Shown: piece by piece, positions 33,857 through 45,399 of the stretch
How the letters are laid out: every line of letters starts with the position of its first letter
Numbering within the stretch: the first letter of the stretch is position 1
Assembly (NCBI GenBank): GCA_051294375.1
Contig: JBJCIZ010000239.1
Coordinates: forward strand, 1,018,831 to 1,082,830
DNA from: Paraspadella gotoi
Taxonomy: Eukaryota; Chaetognatha
Direction of reading: 5' to 3'
DNA: 64,000 nucleotides
Position numbers and translations under genes: made by a program
The notes under the pieces: generated by a model
What the model was told of the DNA's origin: nothing
The model's database searches: none
What the model saw: only the letters and a program-made list of their open reading frames with translations

Positions 33857-34890
33857 AAAATGATCTCGATTTCCACAAGTCCAAATGGAACGATTATATG
33901 AACGAATTATATAACAAAGACGGTGCTAAAGTAAAATGCTACAACGACAAGATCTCGATTTCCACAAGTCCAAATGGAACGAATATATGAACGATATATA
34001 ACAAAGACGGTTGCAAAATAAAATGCTACAACGACTGATCTCGATTTCCACAAGTCCAATGGAACGAAGATATGGAACGAATATCATAACCCAAAGACGG
34101 TGCTAAAAGTAAAATGCCTACAACGACAGATTTCCCGTTTCCGCAAGTCCAAGAATGGAACGAATATATGGAACGAATATATAACAAAGACGTGCTAAAG
34201 GAAAATGTACAACGGAGCATGATTCGATTTCCCACAAAGTCCAAATGAACGAAAGATGATGGAACGAAAAAGTAGTAACAAAAGGACGGGTGCTAAAGTA
34301 AAATGCTTCAACGACAGGATCTCGATTTCCACCAAGTCCAAATGGAACGAAGTAATTGGAACGAATTATATAAACAAAGACGTTGCAAAGTAAAATGCCT
34401 AACCAACGACTGATCTCGATTTTCCAACAAGTTCCAAATTGGAACGAATATGATGGCAAACGAATATATAACAAAAAGGACTGGTGCTAAAGTTAAAATG
34501 CTACAAACGACAATCTCGATTTCCGCAGAAGTCCAAATGGAACGAAATATATGGAACGAATATATACAAAGACGGTGCTAAAGTAAAAATGCTACAACGA
34601 CTGATCTCGATTTCACAAGTCCCAATGGAACGAATATATGGAAACGAAATAAACAAAGGACGGTGCTAAAGTAAAATGCTACAATGACAGGATCTCGATT
34701 CACAGTCCAAATGGAAAACGAATATATGGAACGAATATATAACAAAGGACGGTGCCAAAAGTAAAATGCTGTACAGACGACTGATCTCATTTCCACAAGT
34801 CCAAGATGGAAACGAATATATGGAACGAATATATAACAAAGGACGGTGCTTAAAGTAAAAATGCTAACAACGGACTGATCTCGATTTCAA
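33857..34890. repeat. Satellite array, alternating ~90-bp monomers (copy B)
   Basis: About 11 monomers with the same landmarks as 20745-21910. The sites at 33945, 34123, 34310, 34505 and 34685 are of the ACAGATCTCG type (some with an inserted or lost base). Those at 34030, 34408, 34597 and 34778 are of the ACTGATCTCG type. The alternation breaks only at the right edge. Confidence 0.9.
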
Positions 34891-35587
34891 GCTCCGAATT
34901 GTCTCGAGATGGGACTTTGCGCCAACCGAAACTTCTAAACGGCCGTCGAGACGCGAGCGGTTTGTTCGCGATAAACGTCAAGACGGCGCTCGCCGGTTGA
35001 CGTTAGGCGCTTAAGATGGCGCGGTCGAGAAGAAAAAAACGCCGGTGATTGTTGGCGCCTGCTTCTCGAAGTCCCGAGACGGTTTTCCCCAGAGTTGCGT
35101 CGATGTCAACACTAAACGCTTTCTAGTTGTCTGTGAAAGACCGTTTTAAAAGAAGGCTACGGTTAGAGCGAGAATCAGGTTTTAAGGAAATAATAATTAA
35201 ATAACAATAATAATACAATTGTAAATAATTAATAATTAATAAATTTAACTAATAATAATAATAATAATAATAATTAATAAATAATATATAATTAATAATA
35301 TAATGAATAATAATACATAATAATATCTGGCCAAGTGATGAATACTTGTGAAAGCAGTGTGTGTTTTTTTTTTTTTTTTTGCCTGGTGTGGCCAAAATAT
35401 CGCTTTAACCTTATTTTCTACTTTTTTATTTAATATTTACTAATTATTGCTCATTATGCATTGCAATGATCATTGCGCAATATGCTGAATGTCGAGTTTT
35501 CATCTTGAATTTTTTTGCTTTCAAACATTAATTTCAATTTCCTCCTTATGGCCATCTCGCACGTCTTTCCATTTATCTCAAGTAACC
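34891..35587. other. GC-rich border and AAT-rich flank (copy B)
   Basis: Counterpart of 24710-25430. GC-rich to about 35110, then AAT-type arrays at about 35240-35330, then AT-rich sequence. No gene seen. Confidence 0.6.
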
Positions 35588-35589
35588 TG

Positions 35590-35655
<66 letters not shown>

Positions 35656-35656
35656 C

Positions 35657-35688
<32 letters not shown>

Positions 35689-35895
35689 CCCCGTAAGGTC
35701 CATTTTACCGCCGACCAAAGTGACGGAAGATAAAACCTTTAATGTTTGATTGGCGCTCGTTTAATTACCGACTTCGTCGTCGTCGTCGTCGTCGTTATCG
35801 TCTTTCTTACCGCTGTTGCTGTCGTTCTGGTTGTTGTAGTGTTGTTGTTGTCGCCGGTCACGACTGATTGTCGTCGGTCGTCGTTCTTGTCCAGC
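35588..35895. repeat. (CT)n then GTC/GTT arrays (copy B)
   Basis: CT blocks at 35588-35690, GTC/CGT at 35774-35800, and GTT/GTC repeats to about 35890. Confidence 0.9.
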
Positions 35896-36221
35896 GTCGC
35901 ATTATTTCCGTTCTCGGCTTTGGAACATTTCTGACAAACATGTCACAATTGAGACAGAATGAAGTGAGTCCATTTCACCGCGCGTTCGTGTCATTCAGAC
36001 GCCACCTGCTCACAAATGTGTTGCGTTCTTGTTTGGTTACGAGTTTAGATTCACGGATACAGTTTTGAACGTTTCGAAGGTTAGTTTCGTTGGTCCTGTG
36101 TTTGAACCACTCTCTTTCTCTTTTCAAATCTTGTGGGATTCATGATATTAGTTCAAACATATAGTTAACTTGAGTAGTAACCTAAGGTTTGTATTTTCTA
36201 CAAGAGCAATGTATTATGTGG

Positions 36222-36678
36222 GTAGAATCGTCTCGTGATCAGTCCTATTCATCGTCGTCGTCGTCGTCGTCGTTTCCCCTGGAGGCTTCAAGACTGACAA
36301 GTGGACGTCGGAAGTCAGATTTGCTTTTTTATATCGAAAGGAAAGCAACATAGTTTTTATATTGCGGAAGAGAGAGAGTAGATAGAAAGAGACGTCAGAG
36401 AGAAGAGAGAAGAGAGAAGAGAGAGAGAGAGAGAGAAGAGACAGAGAGAGAGAGACAGAGAGAGAGATTGTTTTTTTTCGCGATGGGAATGCCTTGTCAT
36501 GGTCGTCGTCTCGTCCGTCTCGTCATCGTGTTCATCGTCGTTCATCGTCGTCGTCCTTCCAAACGCCTTAAATAAAAATCGCAGCTTCGGTTCTCATTCT
36601 TTTTTTTTTTTTGAGTGCGTTGATCATTTTTGCAGCAATGAGTTCATTAATCCTTTGATTTATTGATTCTTTCATTTG

Positions 36679-36717
<39 letters not shown>

Positions 36718-37511
36718 GAGACGAGAGAGAAGACGATGATGAGAAGAAGAGGGAGAGAGAGAGAGAGACCGCCATCAAATTGTCAAGGGATGGCATCGGA
36801 ATCAGCCACAATGACCGCGAATTTTTGGCGTTCATCGCTTCACATCCGCCCGCGTGGTCTGTCTGAGTTGTGAGGCGGGAAATCAGATTGTGAGGCGTCG
36901 GTGATAGATGTGCAACAGTGCAATGGTGGATGAATGGCAAATTTGCATGGGGCCTGCTGAGTGCAAAACTGCAATAGGAGCTACCAATGAGAAAGTTGGC
37001 GAAGGTAGCGCAATGGCGCAAAAGTACTAAATAGGACCAAGTTGTGGAACGCAAAGAAACAATTGACTTCGCTTGGATTACTTGTGGATAGTTATAACAT
37101 TGCATGTAGATGTAACAACAAGAACTGTCAAAAATATATGAACGTACTTCGAGATAGAATTTACTTTGTTTATTTTATTTGGCCAAAAAAAGAATCAAAA
37201 CGTCAGTGAAAGCATCCACAACCGAGACTGATGAATAAATTATAAAAAAAATACGAGATCATTATTCTGCGACCAATTAATTTCCCTCGGGTACACTTCC
37301 AAGTTAATCATCCCCTACTATCCCACCAGCCATCCGTCAATCCCTCCACCCATTCCGCCGTCCGTCGTCACGTCCGTCCGTCCGTCCTTCGCTTCTCTCT
37401 CTAATCTTTTGTTTAAAAATGGAAAAAAGTGATTAAAACCGATTGCGTCATCGTAGAGACTTCATCATCGCAGAGAGCGTCTCTCTCTCTCTCTCTCTCT
37501 CTGCTTCTCTG

Positions 37512-37542
<31 letters not shown>

Positions 37543-37915
37543 CGCCTCAATTCATTTCCGCGCTTTGTCTTTGGCGCCGGCGACGCTTGCTCGCCCACTG
37601 ACGCCAACTTTTTGCGATCTCCAACCACTCACCCACTTCCCTAAACCACCAACCACTCACCCACCCACTCACTCTCCCACTTACTCACCCACCCACCCAA
37701 GTATAAAACAAATTCCATCGGAACGAACTTTTCGCAAACTTTGATTTGTTGATTGCGAAAATCGCGAGAGCGAGAGGAATTCCTCGCGGTGGCGTCGCGC
37801 GTGAAGGCTTCGGACGTACGGGTCACTCGCTGTCTCTATCTCTCGCTATATGAGTCCTCTCTCTCTACTCTCTCCTTATAGTCCTTTTTGCATAGGGTAC
37901 CTAGGGGTCCATGAT
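36222..37915. other. Unique segment with CGT and GA/CT repeats
   Basis: Right-hand unique sequence that continues from copy B. (CGT)n at 36252-36272, GA tracts at 36365-36470 and 36680-36770, a (CGTC)n tetranucleotide at 37370-37388, a (CT)n at 37481-37545 and CCCA/CACTC repeats at 37630-37700. No supported gene. The open frames are Ser/Leu, Glu/Arg or Arg/Asp repeats. Confidence 0.55.
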
Positions 37916-38236
37916 AACCTATCTATCTATCTATCTAATCTATCTATGCTTAATCTATCTATCTATCCTATCTCTCTCTCTCTCTCTCTCTCTCCTTCTT
38001 TCGTTCATTGTCTCCTATCTCTATCTGTAATTCTTTATTCTTCTGTTTCTGCTGTTGCTTCTCCATTCTTATTTTTATTCTCTTTCTTTTTTCTTTCTTT
38101 CTTTCTTTTTTCTTTGTTTCTTGTTCGTTCTTTTTTTCTTTGTTTCTTTCTTTATTTTCTTTCTTTCTCTTTCTATTCTCGATTTTTTATTTTTTCTTCT
38201 TTCTCTGTATGTCTATTCTGCCAGTATGTCTTTCTG

Positions 38237-38274
<38 letters not shown>

Positions 38275-38275
38275 G

Positions 38276-38313
<38 letters not shown>

Positions 38314-38851
38314 GCTCTCTCCTTCGGGAACATTCCATCGAAAGTTCGTGTGACTCACTCCGTCGAGTCACGCAGCGAAAGAGAGAGGGGCGAGGGGGGG
38401 GGCGAGAGGCGTGGCCGTGGAGTCCTCAACGGAGGAGACAGAGAGGAGGAAGAGGATTTATAAAAAGAAAAGAGAAAAGATGGAGGAGATTGAGACCGAA
38501 AAAAGAGAGAAAGAGAGAGAGAGAGAGATGAGAGGATGAGAGAGAGAGAGAGAGCGAGACGAGAGAGCAGAGAGAGAGAGAGAGAGAGTAAGAGAAACGG
38601 AATGACGAAAAAAGAGAAAGCAAGAAAAAAAAAAAGAAAGAACAAGAAAGAAAGAAAAAAAAAAAGAAAAAAAAGAAAAAGGAAAGAAAGAAAGAAAAGA
38701 AAGAAAGAAAGAAAGAAAGAAGAAAGACAAAGAAAAAAGAAAAGAAAGAAAAAAAGGAAAGAAAAATCAAAAACAAACAATAAAACGGAGAGAAAATATA
38801 GTAAGACAGACAGACAGAGAGCGATAAAGAAGTGAGAGAGAGTGAGAGAGA

Positions 38852-38884
<33 letters not shown>

Positions 38885-38960
38885 GAGATGAGGAGAGACA
38901 GACTGAGAGAAGGAGAGAGATGAGAGAGAGAGGCCGCCCACGACGCCACGTCCAGTGCCA
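37916..38960. repeat. Dense microsatellite cluster
   Basis: (ATCT)n at 37918-37972, (CT)n at 37973-37994, (CTTT)n at 38085-38175, (CT)n at 38240-38325, (GA)n at 38505-38600, (GAAA)n at 38630-38765, and (GA)n at 38830-38930. The pyrimidine half (37918-38325) and the purine half (38505-38930) form a rough inverted pair. The longest open frames of the window without N lie here (up to 233 codons) and consist almost wholly of Ser/Leu/Phe. They are repeat artefacts. Confidence 0.9.
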
Positions 38961-41944
38961 CGAATGGCGTTCCATGCGCGAATCAGAGAAAATCGCGGAT
39001 GTTGTCTGTCGAGATTTTTTTTCTTTTCTCTTTTTTTTGTCTCGAGTTCGGGAAACCTCGTTAAGCGAATGTCAAACAAAACCCATGGGTGATGGGAGGG
39101 GATAATAGGAAGGGTACGGAAGGTCACAGAGATGGGTTGGGAAGGGTTAACTCCCCCCCCACCGAAAAAAAAACTGCCGTGGCCGGAAAAAACAGGTGAC
39201 GAAGAAATGGTTTTTTTTTGCGCGAAGCAAAAAAATGGAGAATCGCTATCGAGTTTGATTACGAATGGATGGGTTGCGAATTTAGGTTAAGGCTTTGGGC
39301 ATTGTGACTCGAGTTAGGAGTGGTAAGTCGACTCGGAATTGTAAGAGGCTATTCCGTCGCGACTTTAAGTAAGTTTAAGGTAAGGGCTGGGATTCGATGA
39401 GAAAGATAGGATAATAGGGTCGGGAAAGAAGGGAGAGAGAGAGAGAGAGAGATAGAGAAGAAAGAGAGAGAGAGAGAGAGGACGAGACGAAGAGAGAGAG
39501 AGAAGAGTAGAGGGAGAAGAGAAGAGAAAAGTAGAGATGAACTGAATGTAAATGAATTTGGAATGAATGTTATAATAATAATCAAAGATGAACTGAAAGA
39601 CAAATGTAGAGAGCGATGAGTGACGAATGAATAGAATATAAAATGAAATGGAAGAAGAGAATGATGGAATGGAGATGAACTGGTAAAAACATGAATGAAA
39701 AGATAAGAAAAAAATGTAAATAGATAAAGATAAAAATAAAAATAAATAAATATAATAAATACAATAAATAAATAAATAAAATAAGATAAATATAATAAAA
39801 AAATAAATGAAATGAAAAAATGAAAATAAAATAGAAGATCAACAAGTAAAGTAAAAATAATAAATATAATAAAAAGTAACGATGGGAGAGGAGAAAGGGA
39901 TGTAATGCAATGAAGATGAAATGGAATGAATGATGTGAGAGAATAATGATGATGAATGATGAAGTGATAATAAATAAGACGTAATAAGATAATTAAAGAT
40001 TAAAGCCTAATAAAATATCCTCTCCAATTAGAGATAATAAATAAATAAATCAAATAAATAAATAAATGAAAGATGATGAGAGCAGAGTAGAACGTTGGAA
40101 TGTGAATAGATATGAATGAATGACATGAATGAATGAAGATAGAAATAAACAGTCTTTCTCCGAAAGCTCATCTCTTAATTTCCTCTCTCTCTCTCTCTCT
40201 CACTCATCTGCTCCTCTCTCTCATCTCTCTTCTCTCTCTCTTCTCTCTCTCTCTGCTCTCTCCTCTCTCTCTTTTCTCTCTCTCGCTCTCCTCACTTCTT
40301 TCCTAGTTCTCTCTTTCGTCGCCCACACTCTTTGTGGTTTGGTCCACAGATCGAACTCCCACCGAACAAGAATATCAAACAAGGCTTATTTGACTACGGC
40401 GAGCCCATTACAGAGAGAGGGAAGGGTCCAGGAAGGGGGGGCGATGGGAGGAATGGTGGGTGTGGAAGGCCGGAGAGGTAGATGGTGAAGTTTTTAAAGC
40501 GGAAGCGATGAGTTTGAATTCGACGGGAACAATGGAATGGAAACGTTTTACGTGGGAGAAGGTGTGTGAGTCAGAAAAGAAGAGGGAGAGAGAGGAGAGA
40601 AGAGAGAGAGAGAGATGAGATGAGGGAGAGGATAGGAAAGAAGAAGGGATGTAGAGAGAGAGCAGGAGAGCATGATATCCCTCATCATCAAGTCGGAGTT
40701 AAGAGTAAACAAACGAACAGTAAAAATTAATTAAGTTGACAAACGCGAGAAAAATCGGATTCGTTAAAAATTAGTTTGCCAAGCTTTAGAAAAAGATAAT
40801 ATCTTTTTTTAATATTAAGCCCAGGTGAACTTAGTTATTTTATTATTTAATGTTTTTAATTTAAAATGAATATTATTTTGAGAAAGGTTTTAAGGGGAGG
40901 GAGCGAAGAACGTCTCTATTCGCTCAGTCGGCGAGAGTAAAGATTCGAAATTAAAAAACAAAAGAAGAAAACAGAAAATAAAAACGAAACGAGCGAAAAG
41001 GACGGAGGAGATGAAAAAGAACGAAAACAAACAAATTGATTAAAAGGACAACAAACAAAAAAGAATAGATAATTAAGAATTAATTGAGAGGGTAATAATA
41101 TAACAGTCGGGAATGGAGCGAGAAATGTCCGTCCACATTGATGATCCGAAGAAAAAAAAATTAAATCAAAATGCAATTTTTTTTTCTTCAAAAAATTTTT
41201 TTTAAAATATTGAGAAAACTATGAATTGAGTTTTTTCGTGAGGCCAACAAAAAAAAGAGCAAAATTGTTTAAAAAACTTTTGAAAAAACTATTTGGCCGA
41301 TAAAAACTACTCGAAAAATCCAACTTGTCCTTTGAGCCAAAATCGTAAAATAAAATTCCTAAATCGTTAAAGAAAACGCGACCTTTCGAGCTCGTTGTTG
41401 TTGTTGTCATGGTTTTTGTTTTTGTTTACTTTTTTTACGAACCCAAACAAATATTTATTTTTACTTTGCTTTCTCAACTAAATCTTTCTTCTTTTTTTTT
41501 TATTCCGAGAAAAATGATGCAATTTTTTTTTATTTCTAAAAAAAAAGAAAAATATCATTTTCTTTCTTTTGTTTTAGATTTTGGTATCGAGAGAGAGAGA
41601 GAGAGAGAGGGAGTGACCGACAGAGGGCGACCCAACCCTCATACTTGTCTCGCGTCTTGGTTCCCAGGCCCGATAATCTCTGTCTCTGTCTAACCCTAAC
41701 GTACGACTCTTTCTTTGTCGTTTGGCTGACTATTTCTCGTCTTCTTCTCCCCTCCTCTCTCTCTTTCCTCCTCCTCCTCCTCATCCCCCTCTTCCTCTTC
41801 GCCCGAAGTGAATTTTGTTTTCCCTTTTCACTCGAATCGAATTTCACAACAAAAAAATCAAAAGTGGAAAGTGATAACGACGAAGTCACTGATTAAGCAA
41901 AGTCACTAATTAAGGCATTAATTATTAATATTTAATAATAATTA
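38960..41944. other. Noncoding, purine- and AT-rich
   Basis: GA-rich at 39430-39530, AAAT/ATAA-type repeats at 39720-39860 and 40035-40070, CT-rich at 40180-40300, GA-rich at 40580-40670, (GA)n at 41588-41612 and CT-rich at 41740-41800. No supported gene. Confidence 0.55.
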
Positions 41945-42018
41945 ATAATTAAGTCATTAATAAAGTCACTAATAAAGTCACTANNNNNNNNNNTAATAAA
42001 GTCACTAATAAAGTCACT
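41945..42018. repeat. 12-bp tandem repeat AATAAAGTCACT with gap
   Basis: Five or more units, interrupted by 10 N at 41984-41993. Variant units begin near 41885. Confidence 0.85.
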
Positions 42019-42153
42019 CGTCCATGTTTCATTCCTCGTTTTAGATTCATGCTCGACCATGCTTTTTCCATGTCCGTCATTCTGGTCCGTCTAATTGGTA
42101 TTACAATTTTTTTTCTAAAAGCCATCTTACACGTTCTCTCCTTTGCCTCTCTC

Positions 42154-42545
42154 TCTCTCTCTCTCTCTCTCTGGAGGGAGGGAGGGATGAACTGATGGGA
42201 TGGATGAATACATAGATGAATGGACGGATGGTTGGACAGATGAATATATGGCTCAATAGATGAATGGATGGATGGACGAATCGGTGGATGGATGGAGGGA
42301 GGGAGGGATGAATGGATGGGATGGATGGATAGATGAATGAAAAGATAGATGAATAGATGGATGGTTGGACGGATGAATATATGACTCAATAGATGAATAG
42401 ATGGATGGACGGATCGGTGGATGGATGGATGGATGGATGGATGGATGGATGGATGTATACATATATATATACCTTGATGGATGGACGAATGAACGAATGG
42501 CTGGATAGATGAATGGATGGTTGGATGGATAAATAAATGAATGGA
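42154..42545. repeat. CT run and (GGAT)n minisatellite with higher-order unit
   Basis: (CT)n at 42154-42172, then GGAT/GAAT/GACG variants to 42545. Two longer blocks, 42176-42296 and 42297-42428, share the same order of variants (GGAGGGAGGGATGAA, then GGTTGGAC, then GGCTCAATAG or GACTCAATAG, then ATCGGTGG). The tetramer array is therefore organised in repeats of about 120-130 bases. Minus-strand frames read Ile-His-Pro-Ser repeats because a tetramer stays open in all frames. Confidence 0.85.
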
Positions 42546-43080
42546 TGAATGAATGTATGCCTGAATATATCCAAGCTCGGAATAAAAAAAAACGATATAA
42601 AAAATAAAGAAAGCTCGTTAGCTCCCTTCACTTCCTTAACGAGGCGTGCGATACACAAACATATTTTCGACTCACGATTTTTTCAACCCCCATTCTTTGT
42701 GAATCATCCTCATCCTTTCCCCCCCCCGCCACCATGTCACCATGTCGCCCTGCCTCCCTGCNNNNNNNNNNCCCCAACTCCACTCCACGTCTGTCGGTTT
42801 CATACAAAAATAAAAACGTTTTAAAAAAATAAATATTTTCGAACGTTAATTTTAGAGGGTTTTTTTTTTCAGAGAGGGAAAGAGATAGGGGAAGAAAATT
42901 AAATATATATCAAAATAAACATTTTAGATTTAGAATGAAAAAATTGTGCACTGAGTGAGAGGAAAAAAAATCGATTTGCATGAAAAATAAATTTAAAAAG
43001 TTAAAAATGATTTAATGATATTTAATGATATTTTAGGACTGCGAAGGGAAACTAAAATCTGACGGTAAATAAGATTTCAA
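42546..43080. other. AT-rich noncoding flank
   Basis: Contains 10 N at 42762-42771 between C-rich stretches. No gene seen. Confidence 0.6.
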
Positions 43081-43142
43081 CTGATGATGATGACGATGAT
43101 GATGATGATGATGATGACGATGATGATGATGATGATGATAAT
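43081..43142. repeat. (GAT)n array at the outer edge of the left palindrome arm
   Basis: GATGAT/GACGAT array. A much shorter ATCATC remnant is at 62650-62667, where the right arm ends. Confidence 0.9.
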
Positions 43143-43827
43143 AATGTAAGTTGACTTACCTACATATCCGGTTGACGAAAGGGTGCGTGCAAAGGAAAAT
43201 TTAAGGGAAGGAGAAAAAATTGTTAAATTCATTTTATAATTGTCTAGTATGTTTAACTGTTTATAAATAACGAGAACAGGGAAAGGAAGTTTTTATAAGT
43301 TATAAGTGAAGTTTATTNNNNNNNNNNNNNNNNNNNNNNNNNNNNNNNNNNNNNNNNNNNNNNNNNNNNNNNNNNNNNNNNNNNNNNNNNNNNNNNNNNN
43401 NNNNNNNNNNNNNNNNNNNNNNNNNNNNNNNNNNNNNNNNNNNNNNNNNNNNNNNNNNNNNNNNNNNNNNNNNNNNNNNNNNNNNNNNNNNNNNNNNNNN
43501 NNNNNNNNNNNNNNNNNNNNNNNNNCTCTCTCTCTTTCTCTCTCAAAAGATATGACTTAACATCGGAATTTCGCGATCTTTCGATTGAGAATCAAAAGTT
43601 TTTACTTTTCTTGACGAGAATGAAAAAAAAAGGGAAAAAAATTTTATCGAATAATAATGAAATAATAACTAAGAATTTCATAATAAAATAATAATAAAGA
43701 AATTTCGCGTCAACCCTTAAATCTTGACACTATATTGAAAATAAAATTTTAGATGGAATTTTTGCTAAATCGTAAAAAGAATAATCATGTATTTATCAAG
43801 AAAAACCTCTTCCAAGGTGATTGGCAG

Positions 43828-43879
43828 ATTGCCTAATAAGGCGCCCTATTAGGCTTTATTGGGCACCTTATTAGGCAAT
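43828..43879. repeat. 52-bp hairpin with nested inverted repeats
   Basis: Perfect 14-base inverted repeat ATTGCCTAATAAGG...CCTTATTAGGCAAT enclosing 24 bases. A nested pair GCCTAATA/TATTAGGC (43831-43838 and 43847-43854) allows an alternative fold. The right-arm counterpart (about 61185-61245) is degraded. Function unknown. Confidence 0.8.
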
Positions 43880-43954
43880 GCCTGTATTTGAAAAAAAAAT
43901 GATCAGCAATCGAGAAATTTCTAATAAATTTTACAATTTACGCAGTAGGCCATA

Positions 43955-44264
43955 NNNNNNNNNNNNNNNNNNNNNNNNNNNNNNNNNNNNNNNNNNNNNN
44001 NNNNNNNNNNNNNNNNNNNNNNNNNNNNNNNNNNNNNNNNNNNNNNNNNNNNNNNNNNNNNNNNNNNNNNNNNNNNNNNNNNNNNNNNNNNNNNNNNNNN
44101 NNNNNNNNNNNNNNNNNNNNNNNNNNNNNNNNNNNNNNNNNNNNNNNNNNNNNNNNNNNNNNNNNNNNNNNNNNNNNNNNNNNNNNNNNNNNNNNNNNNN
44201 NNNNNNNNNNNNNNNNNNNNNNNNNNNNNNNNNNNNNNNNNNNNNNNNNNNNNNNNNNNNNNNN
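43955..44264. other. Gap with duplicated flanks in left arm
   Basis: 310 N. The string ATGATCAGCAATC-AGAAATT occurs on both sides (about 43900 and 44271) but once in the right arm (about 61135-61160). The gap is therefore an insertion relative to that arm or a duplicated contig end. Confidence 0.7.
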
Positions 44265-44560
44265 AAAAAAATGATCAGCAATCTAGAAATTAGTCCTTTT
44301 TTATACAATTAAAACATTTCATTTTTTCATATATGGCCAGGTCTTCGACCTATAGCTATAAATAAGGCACCCAGGAGGTAACCCGAAGTGCATTGGTGAA
44401 AATTGAAATTAACCTTACAAATCATTTTACATCTTTTAATCAGCCTGGGTCACAAAACTTTGTGGAATACAATAACTACGAATTATTTATTCTAGTATTT
44501 GTCACGCTTACGATAAAGTTTCAAAACGTCTCATAGTTATTTTGTTCGGCCTTGTTGCTT

Positions 44561-44660
44561 NNNNNNNNNNNNNNNNNNNNNNNNNNNNNNNNNNNNNNNN
44601 NNNNNNNNNNNNNNNNNNNNNNNNNNNNNNNNNNNNNNNNNNNNNNNNNNNNNNNNNNNN
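44561..44660. other. 100-N gap in the left arm, filled in the right arm
   Basis: Exactly 100 N. The left flank matches about 60865-60900 and the right flank about 60235-60345 (both inverted). The right arm holds about 520 bases in between: GA repeats and AT-rich sequence. Confidence 0.85.
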
Positions 44661-44954
44661 AGAGAGAGAGAGAGACGAAGGCGGGAAATTTATGAGCGAA
44701 GAATAAAAACTTCATCCAAAGTGTTGAGACGGAAGACGAACGAAAAGGGAAGGAGACAAAACAAAGTGAGGCTTCGGAAGGCGGAAATGGGCGTTGACGC
44801 GGAAGCGAAGAAGCCGGAAGAAGCGGACGAATGAGATGGGTTAAAAAATCGGGAGTTAGAAGGCCGACGAAAGGAGTGGTCGGTAAGTGAATGGGAGAAG
44901 GCGGAAGGCGAAGAAAAAAAAAAGAAGCGGACAAATTAAAGGCAAATTTAAGCG

Positions 44955-45215
44955 TGTGAGAGAGAGAGAAGAGAGAGAGAGAGAGAGGAGAGAGAGAGTA
45001 GAGAGAGAGGAGAGAGAGAAGAGAGAGAGAGGAGAGAAGGAGAGGAGAGGAGAATGATATATTGACGGGGAAAGTATTTTTTTTCTGAATCGGGATCATT
45101 CGATGCGACCGGACTACATTTTCTCTGCCTCTCTCTGCTCTCTCATCTCTCTCTCTCCTCTGCTCTTTCGTCTTCTCTCTCTGCATCTCTCATCTATCGT
45201 CGTCTCTGCTCTCAG
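44955..45215. repeat. Adjacent GA and CT tracts
   Basis: GA-rich at 44955-45050 and CT-rich at 45120-45215 on the same strand, able to pair imperfectly. The counterpart in the right arm is at 59770-60030. Confidence 0.85.
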
Positions 45216-45284
45216 CCTTCCTCGTCATTATTATGCGAAAAATGAAGAGTACTCCTCTGGAGGCGTATCTCCCATTGGCTCAGT

Positions 45285-45380
45285 GACACTGACACGTCGT
45301 TCACGTGACGGCGGTAATCCACGCATCCAGAGTGACCACGTGACGCGCCGGCCGCTTAATAACTCACGGGGCAGCGGACC
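45285..45380. promoter_or_regulatory. Conserved GC-rich block with CACGTG E-boxes
   Basis: CACGTG occurs at 45302-45307 and 45337-45342 in a GC-rich island. In the right arm (59660-59765) the first site is intact (59689-59694) and the second reads CACTTG. The motif suits bHLH-ZIP factors of the USF/MYC type. Promoter function is inference, since no transcript start is known. Confidence 0.25.
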
Positions 45381-45399
45381 GTGAGAAAAGTGAAAGAAA

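Larger units (their letters stand above)
26242..36221. repeat. Large direct duplication, copy B (10.0 kb)
   Basis: Collinear with copy A but continuous, with no N. It lacks the TIR element, the local P-Q duplication and the 1.9-kb unique insert. One-base indels relative to A are frequent, and frames open in A are broken here. Its right end passes into unique sequence at 36222, whereas its left end abuts the gap. Confidence 0.9.

Noticed and set aside
38055-39127. Open frames of 150-233 codons on both strands
   Set aside because: They translate CT, GA, CTTT and GAAA arrays into Ser/Leu/Phe or Arg/Glu/Lys. Simple repeats lack stops in several frames, so length carries no coding information.
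42253-42462. Ile-His-Pro-Ser repeat protein on the minus strand
   Set aside because: A GGAT tetramer reads as the same four-residue repeat in every frame. No start context, domain or flanking coding sequence was seen.
43828-43879. Nematode-type TTAGGC telomere repeat
   Set aside because: TTAGGC occurs a few times but only as part of an inverted repeat, never in tandem.
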